Below, piece after piece: positions 43,490 through 52,134 of a DNA stretch of 64,000 nt. A program made the position numbers and the translations under genes. Position 1 is the stretch's first letter. Every line of letters begins with the position of its first letter. A model generated the notes under the pieces. It saw only the letters and a program-made list of their open reading frames with translations, had not been told where the DNA came from and did no database searches. The stretch comes from CBDCKN01 sp965219035 (GTDB taxonomy: Bacteria > Gemmatimonadota > Gemmatimonadetes > Longimicrobiales > Gaopeijiaceae), in assembly GCA_965219035.1 (NCBI GenBank), contig CBDCMR010000003.1:1612001-1676000 (forward strand), in the 5' to 3' direction.

Positions 43490-44440
43490 CTAAATGGACC
43501 CGGAAACAGCCTTGCGGCGGTCTTCGAGGGCCTTCCGGAGTTGCTCCTGGTCGGCTCGCTGGTAGCACTGAAGCACCGTCTGGGCCGTCTTCCAGCCTCC
43601 GAGTTCGCAGAGCACCTTGAGCGGCTGATTCATGAGGTCGGATGCGAACTTCCGCCTCAGGGAGTGCCAGCCGCGGCCACGCTTGGGCTCTAGCCCGGCT
43701 CGCGCCTCGGCCCTGCTCCACCAGGTACGGACCAGGAAACGGCTCATACACACCGATGGATCCTTCTGCGCGGGCAGCAGCGGAACGTTTCCGATCCCGG
43801 GGTTATTCCTCTGCGCCTCCTCCAAGACCGCGAGCGCCTCGGCCGTCATCGGCGTCCTGTGCTCATATCCGGTCTTCTCATGCTCGGCGCGCCACCGGAT
43901 GGTCTTGTTCTCCATGTTGATGTCCGACCACCGGAGCTGACGGATGGCGCCGATACGGTGTCCCGTTTCGTGGGCGATCACAAGCGCTACGCAAAACCGC
44001 CAGTCCATGGCCTCGGATGCCTGGAGCAAGGCCTGGTATTCCGCGTCGGTGAGAAGCACCCGGGTCGGGTTCTTCTCGGCAGGGGTCTTGAGCCCCCTGA
44101 GGGGGTTGGATTCGAGGAGTAGCCTTCCCTCCTCGTCCCTCGACTTCGCGGCCCAATTCAGAATGGCGAGCAGTAGCTTCAGGTCCTGTTGGATCGTTCG
44201 GTCCGCCACCGTCCTGCGGCTGCGTCCGGCCTTGCCCGCACGACGTGCCCGGATGAACCGGTCCCAGTCGCGCTGGGAGAGCTTGGGAGGCTCGGCGCCC
44301 GCGATCCGCAGCAGGACGAAGACACCGAGGACGCAGCTCGCGGAGAGGAAGATCAGGATCGTCCGCAGCTTCCGGTTCGCCTGTACGGCCTCGCCCCAGA
44401 TCTCGGCGTACTCGCGGCCGGCGTTCCTGTCTCGTTTCAT
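43490..44440 (-). CDS. Chimera: TrbF/VirB8 N-terminus fused to tyrosine integrase
   Basis: 316 aa from the ATG at 44440 (GAGGAG upstream). Residues 1-50 (KRDRNAGREYAEIWGEAVQA, then one hydrophobic helix LRTILIFLSASCVLGVFVLL) match the start of a conjugative VirB8/TrbF protein. From about residue 50 it becomes a phage-type integrase (LSQRDWDRFIRARRAG...), with catalytic ETGHRIGAIRQLRWSD (Arg), HSLRRKFASDL (His-x-x-Arg) and VLQCYQRAD (Tyr). The integrase lacks its own first residues. The fusion reflects a deletion in an integrative element; activity is uncertain. Confidence 0.82.
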   Translation of the reverse strand: MKRDRNAGREYAEIWGEAVQANRKLRTILIFLSASCVLGVFVLLRIAGAEPPKLSQRDWDRFIRARRAGKAGRSRRTVADRTIQQDLKLLLAILNWAAKSRDEEGRLLLESNPLRGLKTPAEKNPTRVLLTDAEYQALLQASEAMDWRFCVALVIAHETGHRIGAIRQLRWSDINMENKTIRWRAEHEKTGYEHRTPMTAEALAVLEEAQRNNPGIGNVPLLPAQKDPSVCMSRFLVRTWWSRAEARAGLEPKRGRGWHSLRRKFASDLMNQPLKVLCELGGWKTAQTVLQCYQRADQEQLRKALEDRRKAVSGSI

Positions 44441-44460
44441 TCGTGGCATCTCCTCAGGCT

Positions 44461-45441
44461 TCAGACGGGCGGCTTGGCGGGGACGGCGGCCTTGCTGGCC
44501 CCCTGCATGACGAGGGCGACGAACCCGGACCCGGCGGAGCCGGAGCCCGAGACGAGCATCGAGGCGAGCTCGCCGACCTTGAGCCCGGCCATCAGGCCGG
44601 AGACGACGAGCGGGAGCAGGACGACGGCCCAGAGCCAGAGCTCGCCTGGGTCGGCGGTGCCGGTGCCCATGAGCGCATCGGCGTAGGTCGTGATGTACCC
44701 GAGCCCCACGCCCATGAAGACCCGCAGCACGGCGCCGGCCACAACGCCGTAGAGCGTGTAGACCATCATCGTCCGGAACCATCCCCAGAACAGGAACGAG
44801 AGCGGCTCGAAGAGCAGAAAGGCGATGAACACGGGACCCAGCAGGATCGCGATGGCGAGCGCGACCTGCGCCCAGATCACCTGCGCGTAGGTGACGCAGA
44901 ACAGCGCCAGGAGCGAGCACACGAGCGAGGCGCCCATCGCGAGCGAGACGAGCGAGGAAAGGAACACGGAGACGCCCGTGGTCACGATCGAGAGCAGGTT
45001 CCCGCTCGACCACGCCCCGCTCAGATGCGCGCCGTAGGCCTGCACGAGCGCAGCCATCTCGGCATATCCGGCCGAGACCACGTCGGAGAGGAACAGGTTC
45101 TGGAGCCAGGCGCCTCCGGCCGCGATGGTGGCCGGGAACGTGAGCCCGACGCCGGGGATCGGGACGATGTAGTAGTGGAGCATCGTGCGGGGGATGGCGA
45201 TCCCGATCACGAGCTTGATGATCTCCCAGGGCTGGAACGTGCCGCTGAACGCGACCTTCAGGCCCGTCCAGGCGATCATGACGGCGGCGAGCCCGCCCCA
45301 CAGCTGGAGCCCGAGCGCGTGCACGTCGGGCGCGGCCCCGCCGACGACGGTATCGAGCACGATGTCCAGAAACCCCTTGAAGTCCTGGAGCTGGTCGTCG
45401 GGGATCTGCGTGGGGACGTTGGGATCGATCGACTGCTGCAT
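44461..45441 (-). CDS. TrbL/VirB6-type conjugation membrane protein
   Basis: 326 aa with about 6 helices and the TrbL-like centre (VHALGLQLWGGLAAVMIAWT, FQPWEIIKLVIGIAIPRTML, IWAQVALAIAILLGPVFIAF). Inner-membrane channel part of a type IV secretion system. It lies between a trbJ fragment and a trbF fragment, the order expected of an ICE or plasmid mating-pair module, but the rest of that module is absent. Confidence 0.82.
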   Translation of the reverse strand: MQQSIDPNVPTQIPDDQLQDFKGFLDIVLDTVVGGAAPDVHALGLQLWGGLAAVMIAWTGLKVAFSGTFQPWEIIKLVIGIAIPRTMLHYYIVPIPGVGLTFPATIAAGGAWLQNLFLSDVVSAGYAEMAALVQAYGAHLSGAWSSGNLLSIVTTGVSVFLSSLVSLAMGASLVCSLLALFCVTYAQVIWAQVALAIAILLGPVFIAFLLFEPLSFLFWGWFRTMMVYTLYGVVAGAVLRVFMGVGLGYITTYADALMGTGTADPGELWLWAVVLLPLVVSGLMAGLKVGELASMLVSGSGSAGSGFVALVMQGASKAAVPAKPPV

Positions 45442-45444
45442 CGC

Positions 45445-45744
45445 CTAGTTGCCCCCGTAGAACGACGGGATCTTGAGGAGCAGCCCCTCGCGGAGCGCAT
45501 CGCGGTTCCGGGAAGCGGCGTCGCGCAGCGTGCCGGCCATCGCGTTCGCGCGCGCCCGGCTTTCGCTCCATGCGGCGAGCCGTTCGAGGCGCGCGAGTTC
45601 GGCCAACTGCGCGCGGCTCGCCTCCTGGGCGGCCTGGTGGGCAAGCACCTGGGCCACGCCGGCGTTGATCCGGCCCTGACTCAGCGCGGCCGCGACTTCA
45701 GCCTGCTGTAGGGCGGTGTTGGACAGGTTGCCGTTTTGTATCGA
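45445..45744 (-). pseudogene. C-terminal fragment of TrbJ/VirB5-like conjugation protein
   Basis: The frame opens after a TAA at 45745 with no start of its own and reads NLSNTALQQAEVAAALSQGR, then INAGVAQVLAHQAAQEAS and ends LREGLLLKIPSFYGGN. This is the helical C-terminus typical of TrbJ. The truncation falls where the sequence turns AT-rich at the border of the next element. Confidence 0.7.
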
Positions 45745-45909
45745 TTAACTGTCCGATGACGTTCCGTAATATCCAGATAGGCGTTGGTATATAATGGTTT
45801 AGGAGATTTATATACTCTGGAGAGACCCCGTCGCACCCCTTGACAGCCGGAACGATTATGGGGCATTATTCCGGGGCATATCTCTGTTACCGTCAACCGA
45901 TGCCCCGAC

Positions 45910-47241
45910 ATGCCGCTGACCGACACCGCCATCCGGAAGGCCAAGCCCCGCGACAAGCCCCGCAAGATCTACGACAGCCGGGGCCTGTACCTCGAAATCG
46001 CCCCGCGCGGCACCAAAGCTTGGCGCTTCAAGTACCGCTTCGCCGAGAAGGAGAAGCGGATCTCCATGGGGATCTATCCCGAGGTCTCGCTGAAGCTCGC
46101 CCGGCGGCGGAGGGACGAGGCCCGCAAGCTTCTGGCCCGCGACATCGACCCGAGCGCCTACCGGAAGGCCCAGAAGCAGTCGAAGCGGCAGTGGGCCAGG
46201 AACAGCTTCGAGGCGGTAGCCGCCGAATGGCTGGCCAAACACTCGCCCAACTGGTCCACGGCTTACGCCCGGCGGCTCGAGAGCGAGCTTGTGCGGGATG
46301 TCTTCCCCTACGTCGGCGCGAGGCCGGTCGCGGAACTCACGGCACCGGATCTGCTGGCCGTGGTCCGCCGCGTCGAGAAGCGCGGCCACCTGAGGACGGC
46401 GCACAACGTCCTCCAGACCTGCGGGCGGGTGCTTCGCTACGCGGTGGCGACGGGCCGGGCCGAGCGGGACGTATCGTGGGACCTGCGCGGGGCGCTACCG
46501 CCCGTCAGGACGAAGCACTTCGCGGCGATCACGGATCCGAAGGAGGTCGGTCCGTTGCTCCGGCAGTTGGACGGCTACTCCGGAACGCTTCCCGTACGTT
46601 GCGCGCTCCGTCTTGCACCGCTGGTGTTCGTGCGCCTCGGCGAGTTGGTGACGGCGGAGTGGGCCGGCATCGACCTCGAGGGGGCCGAGTGGCGCTACAC
46701 GGTGACGAAGACCGGCACGCCGCACGTCGTGCCCCTGGCGCGTCAGACGGTGGCGATCCTTCGCGAGGTCCATCCTCTGACGGGGCACCACCACTACGCC
46801 TTCCCGAACGCCCGCCATCCGCACCGGGAGCTGCCGATGAGCCGCGGCACGCTGTGGAGCGCGTTCCGGGCGTTGGACATCCCGAGGGACCGGATGACGA
46901 TGCACGGGTTCCGCGCGATGGCGCGCACGATCTTGGACGAGGTGCTCGGCTTCCGGCCCGACTTCATCGAGCACCAGCTGGCACACGCGGTCAGGGATCC
47001 CAACGGCCGGGCATACAACCGCACGGCGTTTCTTCCCGAGCGACGCGTGATGATGCAGACCTGGGCCGACTACCTGGACCGGCTCAGGGCCGGGGAAGAG
47101 GTCGAGCCGGGGACTCTCGGATCGGGGCTTTCCCACATCCCAACGTCTCCGGGGATCCGAAACGCCGACTCATGGCTCGACGTTCCCGGTAGCCCACGGT
47201 CTGGCGTTCTCCGCGGGTCCGCGCCCGGTCCTCTGCGGTAG
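45910..47241 (+). CDS. P4-type tyrosine integrase (DUF4102 N-domain), first
   Basis: 443 aa. N-terminal arm-binding domain (MPLTDTAIRKAKPRDKPRKI, GLYLEIAPRGTKAWRFKYRF), SAM-like middle, catalytic residues RLGELVTAEWAGID (Arg), HGFRAMARTIL (HxxR) and the region where the Tyr would fall (RAYNRTAFLPERRVMMQTWA). The last 35 residues beyond the usual end look extra. AT-rich leader at 45740-45840 contains TATAAT-like boxes. Confidence 0.9.
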   Translation: MPLTDTAIRKAKPRDKPRKIYDSRGLYLEIAPRGTKAWRFKYRFAEKEKRISMGIYPEVSLKLARRRRDEARKLLARDIDPSAYRKAQKQSKRQWARNSFEAVAAEWLAKHSPNWSTAYARRLESELVRDVFPYVGARPVAELTAPDLLAVVRRVEKRGHLRTAHNVLQTCGRVLRYAVATGRAERDVSWDLRGALPPVRTKHFAAITDPKEVGPLLRQLDGYSGTLPVRCALRLAPLVFVRLGELVTAEWAGIDLEGAEWRYTVTKTGTPHVVPLARQTVAILREVHPLTGHHHYAFPNARHPHRELPMSRGTLWSAFRALDIPRDRMTMHGFRAMARTILDEVLGFRPDFIEHQLAHAVRDPNGRAYNRTAFLPERRVMMQTWADYLDRLRAGEEVEPGTLGSGLSHIPTSPGIRNADSWLDVPGSPRSGVLRGSAPGPLR

Positions 47242-47482
47242 CGCAGACACACCGGCTGGACGGTCGGTAGAACTGGCGATCCGCCGCCCCGCAGCGGCGC
47301 TGAACACCCTTCCTGGAAGGCTGCCTAGCATTATCAAGCCATATCATCCCATCGAGTCCGATAATATCTATAATCGACTTGTTTACATTGCTTTATGACG
47401 ATACATGAGGTTGTTGTCTGTCCCATACCGATCCGCTCCAACCCATTGCATCCGCCGATCTGTGAGGGATATATTGGTAGGT

Positions 47483-48706
47483 ATGACACTCCCCAATCGA
47501 CCCCCGCAACGCAAGCCGGGCGGCCAGCATCCCAACAATGCCCTGACGCCCGCCTTCGTGCGCAACGTGAGCCAGGCAGGACGCTACTGCGACGGCCAGG
47601 GCCTCTATCTGGTTGTGCGGCCCTCGGGGAGCCGGGGCTGGATCCAGCGCCTCACGATCCGTGGCCGCCGAACCGAGCTCGGACTCGGCGGATTCCCCCT
47701 GGTTTCGCTGAAGGAAGCCCGAGAGAAGGCGTTCGCCAACCGAAAGCTGGCCCGCGAGGGCGGCGATCCCCTGTCGGAGAAGCGCCGCGTCGAGTCGACG
47801 CCCACCTTCGCCGACGCGACCCGGCAGGTCTTCAACCAGCTGCGGCCGGGCTGGCGCTCGGCCCAGCACGCGCAGCTCTGGCTGAGTAGCCTAGAGCGCT
47901 ACGTTGTCCCTCGCATCGGGAAGATGCCGGTCTCAGAGGTGACGAGCGCCGACGTGATCGGGATCCTCGCTCCGATCTGGCATGAGATGCCGCCCACGGC
48001 CCGGAAGCTGCGCCAGCGCATCCGCGCAGTCATGGAGTGGGCAGTGGCGATGGGCCTCAGGCCGGACAACCCATGCGACCGGATCGGCCCGGTGCTCGGT
48101 TCGCAGGGAAACGGCGTGCGGCACATGCGGGCGTTGCCCCATCGCGAGGTGTCGGCGGCGATCGAGACGGTGCGGATGTCCGGGGCGCGGGCTGTCGTGG
48201 AGTTGGCGTTCGAGTTTCTGGTGTTGACTGCGACACGCTCAGGCGAGGTCCGAGGGGCGGTGTGGACGGAGATCAACCGGGACGAGGGTGCGTGGATCAT
48301 CCCGGCCCCACGCACGAAGGCGAACCGGGAGCACCGGGTCCCGCTGTGCCGGCGTGCTTTGAAGATCCTCGAGGAAGTGCGGGCGCTCGGTCGGGGCAGC
48401 CCGCTCGTGTTTCCGGGCGTGCGCGGCAAGCCAATGGCGAGCACGGCGCTGTCCGAGCTGCTCAGGGAGCTCGGGATCGCGGCCGTGCCCCACGGCTTCC
48501 GGTCGTCGTTCCGCAACTGGGCAGCCGAAGAGACGGATCATCCCCGAGAGGTCGTGGAGGCGGCGCTGGCACACAAGGTCCGAAACCAGGTCGAGGCAGC
48601 CTATCGTCGCTCGGACCTGTTCGAGCGACGCCGTCGGCTGATGGACGACTGGGCGAACTACTTGGCCGGTGGGAGTCGCGGGCGGGCGGGCGGACCGACC
48701 CGTTGA
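47483..48706 (+). CDS. P4-type tyrosine integrase, second
   Basis: 407 aa from the ATG at 47483 in an AT-rich leader. N-domain NALTPAFVRNVSQAGRYCDG, QGLYLVVRPSGSRGWIQRL; catalytic TATRSGEVRGAVWTEI (Arg), HGFRSSFRNWAAEET (HxxR), VEAAYRRSDLFERRR (Tyr). Same orientation as the integrase upstream, 241 bases after it, but clearly divergent, so they come from two elements rather than a duplication. Confidence 0.9.
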   Translation: MTLPNRPPQRKPGGQHPNNALTPAFVRNVSQAGRYCDGQGLYLVVRPSGSRGWIQRLTIRGRRTELGLGGFPLVSLKEAREKAFANRKLAREGGDPLSEKRRVESTPTFADATRQVFNQLRPGWRSAQHAQLWLSSLERYVVPRIGKMPVSEVTSADVIGILAPIWHEMPPTARKLRQRIRAVMEWAVAMGLRPDNPCDRIGPVLGSQGNGVRHMRALPHREVSAAIETVRMSGARAVVELAFEFLVLTATRSGEVRGAVWTEINRDEGAWIIPAPRTKANREHRVPLCRRALKILEEVRALGRGSPLVFPGVRGKPMASTALSELLRELGIAAVPHGFRSSFRNWAAEETDHPREVVEAALAHKVRNQVEAAYRRSDLFERRRRLMDDWANYLAGGSRGRAGGPTR

Positions 48707-49367
48707 TCCCTCGTGGTCCTCAATTATCGCTACGCCCAAGTGCCGCCGGCGCGCGCTGAGCTCGCACACGGTGGCTTTGCCCTGCCGTGGGCCGGGTGCG
48801 CTTGGGCGTCGGCCCCAGCCTCTCGCCGCGAGCCGCTCTGCTTCGTCCGCCGCAGCGGCGATCGTACGGGACCCCGGACCCAATCGGTCAGCGGCTGCCG
48901 AGACCCGCAGCCAGGCGGTATATGGAAAGGCGGACGCCGTATCAGGTCTTCAAGGCGAGGATCTGGCAGCCACGGACCCGAGAAGGTCAACCGGGAAAAG
49001 TCGTGACGACCGCGGCCTGAAGCGCTGACCTCAGCGAGGTCGAGTGTCAGGTGATTACCGTACTTGTACAGCCTGGGCCCTGTCGCCAACGGATCGAGCA
49101 TGTGTCGTACTCCGAGGCACACAAGGTGGTGCTCAAGTCCCTCCGCCCTGATTATCACAGTTACAAACGCCTCGACGAGGAGATCCGCATCGCCCGTCGC
49201 GCCGTCTGGGTGTCCAGGCGGCTCTAGGCCTCGGCGGTCTCGGACCTCCGTTCCGCGGTTGCCTTCTCTGGAAAACTATACTCGTCGAACTGTTGGTCCC
49301 AACAAAAGATTCGCCTCGCCTCGACCAACTCCAGCATGCGCGTTTCTCTCAACTCGGTCATCCCAAG
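48707..49367. other. Spacer between integrase and IS3 element
   Basis: Apart from the small frame at 49051-49227, no feature is supported. Open frames on both strands are arginine-rich shadows. This would be expected element cargo space, now empty. Confidence 0.4.
49051..49227 (+). CDS. Possible 58-aa protein, unknown
   Basis: GTG frame MITVLVQPGPCRQRIEHVSY followed by SEAHKVVLKSLRPDYHSYKR and a basic end. Composition is protein-like and helical; it could also be the tail of a deleted gene. No ribosome site of note. Confidence 0.3.
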   Translation: MITVLVQPGPCRQRIEHVSYSEAHKVVLKSLRPDYHSYKRLDEEIRIARRAVWVSRRL

Positions 49368-49434
49368 TGAGGTGGTCCCGGTTTTTTGGACAGGTCGTTA
49401 AGGTGGATTCCAGAGCGGAAGAGGAGGCACCGAG

Positions 49435-49722
49435 ATGGCCAGGAAGAGACGGCGGTTCACGGCGGAGTTCAAGGCACGGGTAGCGCTCGAGGCGCTGCGC
49501 GAGCGGGACAGCGTGCAGGCGATCGCGGCGCGGCACGAGCTTCATCCGAACCAGGTGACCACATGGAAGCGGCAGCTGCTCGAAGGGCTGCCGGAGGTGT
49601 TTGCCGGGGGCGCGGGCCGCAAGGCCGCCCTGGAGCACGAGGCGAAGATCCGGGACCTGCACGCCAAGATCGGGGAGCTCACGGTCGAGCGGGATTTTTT
49701 TCGGCGCGGGCTCAAGCGCTGA
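49435..49722 (+). CDS. IS3-family OrfA (helix-turn-helix)
   Basis: 95 aa. RRRFTAEFKARVALEALRER and HPNQVTTWKRQLLEG are the HTH_Tnp_1 signature, followed by a leucine-zipper-like helix (EAKIRDLHAKIGELTVERDF). A run of seven T at 49695-49701 shortly before its stop is a candidate -1 frameshift site, because OrfB lies in the -1 frame. Confidence 0.92.
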   Translation: MARKRRRFTAEFKARVALEALRERDSVQAIAARHELHPNQVTTWKRQLLEGLPEVFAGGAGRKAALEHEAKIRDLHAKIGELTVERDFFRRGLKR

Positions 49723-49742
49723 GCCGGGCGGAGCGGGGGCGG

Positions 49743-50558
49743 ATGATCGAGCGGGACGGACCGCTGAGTCTTTCGAGGCAGTGCGCGCTGCTGGGCGTGA
49801 GCCGGTCGTCGCAGTACTACCGGCCGAAGGGGGAGAGCGCCGAGGACCTGGCGCTCATGCGGCGCATGGACGGGCTACACATGGCGTATCCGTTCTACGG
49901 GAGCCGGCAGCTGATGCGGCATCTGCGCCGCGAGGGCGTTGCCGCGGGCCGGCACCGGATCCGGCGGCTCATGCGCCTGATGGGGATGGAGGCGACCTAC
50001 CGGCGGCCGCGCACGAGCGTGGCGAGTCCGGAGCACCGGGTCTTCCCCTATCTGCTGCGGGGCCTCACGATCTCGCGGGCGGACCACGTGTGGTGCGCGG
50101 ACATCACCTATGTCCCGGTGACGCAAGGGTTTTTCTACCTGGTGGCCGTGATGGACTGGGCGACCCGGCACGTGCTCGCCTGGCGGCTGTCGAACACGAT
50201 GGACGCGTCGTTCTGCGTCCAGGCGCTGGACGACGCGCTGGGCTGGAGGGCTCCGGAGATCCTCAATACGGATCAGGGCTCCCAGTTCACCAGCGAGACG
50301 TTCGCCGACCGGGTGCTGGGTGCGGGCGTGCGCTTCTCGATGGACGGCCGGGGCCGCTTCCTCGACAACATCTTCATCGAGCGGCTGTGGCGGTCGCTGA
50401 AGTACGAGGCGGTGTACCTCTACGAGCTCCGGGACGGGCCCGACGCCCAACGCATCATCGGCTCGTGGATCGACTTCTACAACGAAGCGCGCCCGCACTC
50501 GTCGCTGGGCGGACGGACGCCGGGCGAGGCCTATCGCGAAGGCGCGGAGGTGTGGTGA
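49743..50558 (+). CDS. IS3-family OrfB transposase
   Basis: 271 aa from MIERDGPLSLSRQCALLGVS. rve core: HVWCADITYVPVTQGFFYLV (Asp), ILNTDQGSQFTSETF (Asp), and DNIFIERLWRSLKYEAVYL (Glu), ending YNEARPHSSLGGRTPGEAY. In the -1 frame relative to OrfA, so the OrfAB fusion is probably made by frameshifting. Confidence 0.93.
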   Translation: MIERDGPLSLSRQCALLGVSRSSQYYRPKGESAEDLALMRRMDGLHMAYPFYGSRQLMRHLRREGVAAGRHRIRRLMRLMGMEATYRRPRTSVASPEHRVFPYLLRGLTISRADHVWCADITYVPVTQGFFYLVAVMDWATRHVLAWRLSNTMDASFCVQALDDALGWRAPEILNTDQGSQFTSETFADRVLGAGVRFSMDGRGRFLDNIFIERLWRSLKYEAVYLYELRDGPDAQRIIGSWIDFYNEARPHSSLGGRTPGEAYREGAEVW

Positions 50559-50633
50559 GGACGATCCGGCGCGACGCCACCCAACCGGCGCAACGACGCC
50601 TGCGATCGTCGCGGGATCTACGCGCGGCCCTTC

Positions 50634-50678
50634 CCTCCGTCTTCCCATCGGGAACCAGTCCCGACGGGAAGACGGAGG
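50634..50678. repeat. Long nested hairpin inside the IS3 element
   Basis: CCTCCGTCTTCCC (50634-50646) pairs with GGGAAGACGGAGG (50666-50678), and TCGGGA pairs with TCCCGA inside. It lies between orfB and the right end; without a T run it is a poor terminator, but it may block outside transcription. Confidence 0.65.
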
Positions 50679-51011
50679 TTATATTCAAACCGGGCTCGAA
50701 GGAGAACACCCGGCCTCAAGCGGGACCCCGAGGGCTTTGGAGACCATCGGAATCCACCTTAAGATCGCCCTCGGACTGTCCAACGAAGTAGGACCACCTC
50801 ATGGTGTGCTTTCAGCACGACATCATACGTATTCCATCTTTTGAGAGGTTCGTGTTCACTGCTCAGGCCATAGGTGAGCCCGAGCAAGAATTCAGTTTTG
50901 AGCCCTATGATTGGCCGCAGGCGACCAATCATCATTCACGGCTCGTCAAGGTGTCGCAGTGAGGGGGCGGTCTATGCGTAGTAGCACATTGGGATCCTGC
51001 GGAGAAGGTAG

Positions 51012-51320
51012 ATGACTCATCGCTTGCTGCTGCCTGACCTTGAAATACGCTCGGGAGCGTTCGGAAAGGTCCACCGGAACAACATCTACAATGTCATCGC
51101 TGTGTCCGTACTAGGCGGTGAGCCAATGCGCCTGACTGCCGACGCATTGAGCGCAAATGAGTTCTCATCCTACGTGGAGAACCTAAAGAAGCGATTAGAC
51201 ACTCTTGTGGCAGAGGCGAGGGCCGACGAGACGAAGCTTCGAAAGAGCCAGGGTCTACCCCTTATGAGGCCGTCAGCTCCCGATATCGAAGAGCCTCCCG
51301 ATCCAGGAGCCGGGTCATGA
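51012..51320 (+). CDS. Small protein, 102 aa, unknown
   Basis: GGAGAAGG upstream of the ATG. MTHRLLLPDLEIRSGAFGKV and LSANEFSSYVENLKKRLDTL are protein-like with a C-terminal acidic-proline tail. No family recognised. Its last 59 bases overlap, on the opposite strand, the 3' end of the IS1595 transposase. Confidence 0.45.
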   Translation: MTHRLLLPDLEIRSGAFGKVHRNNIYNVIAVSVLGGEPMRLTADALSANEFSSYVENLKKRLDTLVAEARADETKLRKSQGLPLMRPSAPDIEEPPDPGAGS

Positions 51321-52134
51321 TCGTCTCGAAGATGTACGGGTTGTGCCGGTTGTTGAACCTGAACTCGACCTCGGAGAGGTAGGCGTCCAGGTGCTTCGCG
51401 CTGATCTGGTGCCACGCGCCGACGATGGAGCGCTTGAGCAGGCTCCAGACGCCCTCGACGCTGTTCGTGTGAACGTCACCGGCCACCCACTCCTCCTCGG
51501 AGTGCCTGACCGTCTCGTGGCGCGTGTCGTGGTCGGCGATCCCGAGGTAGGACTTGAGCTCGTCGGTGTAAATCGCCTCGGTGTCGGGCCGCGTGTTCCT
51601 GGCGATGAAGGCGTGGAGCGTGGCCCGCTTGATGTCGGGAACGGCCTTGATGCGGACCTCGCCGCCACGCTGGACGGCCCCTGCCACCCATGTCTTGTCG
51701 ACCCGGTTGCCGGTCCCGACCCCGCGCCTCTTGCCGCCGATCAGGGTCTCGTCCACCTCGACCACCCCGAACAGGGTCGGGCCGCCGACTACACGGCTCT
51801 TCATGGCCGTACGGATGCGGTGGCACAGGTGCCACGCGGTCTTGTAGGAGACGCCGATCGTCCGCTTGATCTGGTTCGCGCTGATGCTCTTCTTCGACTC
51901 GCAGATCAGGTAGATCGTCACGAACCACTTCCAGAGCGGAGGGTTCGTGTTGTCGAAGATCGTCCCAGACGTGACGCTGAAGCGGTAGCGGCACCCGTTG
52001 CAATCGAACTGGTCGCGGGTGCTGATCTCGGAGACGGACAGGCCCCCGCAACGGGGGCAGCAGACGCCAGCGGACCAGCGCAGCTTTTCGAGATACTCGC
52101 GGCAAGTCTCTTCGTCGCGGAACTTCTCGATCAA
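51262..52134 (-). CDS. IS1595-family transposase, second type
   Basis: 290 aa, TTG start. Zinc ribbon CCPRCGG .. CNGCRYRFSVTSG, helix-turn-helix ISANQIKRTIGVSYKTAWHL, catalytic GVVEVDETLIGGKRRG (Asp), AIYTDELKSYLG (Asp), THSVEG-like DVHTNSVEGVWSLLKRS (Glu region). Divergent from the transposase at 4741 and not the same element. I could not locate convincing terminal repeats or tRNA passengers. Confidence 0.9.
   Translation of the reverse strand: MIEKFRDEETCREYLEKLRWSAGVCCPRCGGLSVSEISTRDQFDCNGCRYRFSVTSGTIFDNTNPPLWKWFVTIYLICESKKSISANQIKRTIGVSYKTAWHLCHRIRTAMKSRVVGGPTLFGVVEVDETLIGGKRRGVGTGNRVDKTWVAGAVQRGGEVRIKAVPDIKRATLHAFIARNTRPDTEAIYTDELKSYLGIADHDTRHETVRHSEEEWVAGDVHTNSVEGVWSLLKRSIVGAWHQISAKHLDAYLSEVEFRFNNRHNPYIFETIMTRLLDREALRYRELTAS

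Larger units (their letters stand above)
49368..50801 (+). mobile_element. IS3-family insertion sequence
   Basis: Ends TGAGGTGGTCC (49368) and GGACCACCTCA (50801) are inverted repeats, with further matches inside (TTGGACAG and TTAAGGTGGATTCC on both sides). It contains overlapping orfA and orfB. No direct duplication of flanking bases is evident. Confidence 0.85.

Noticed and set aside
45740..47400. AT-rich islands as a matched att pair
   Set aside because: TAATATC-type words occur in both but I could not find a shared core longer than about 7 bases.
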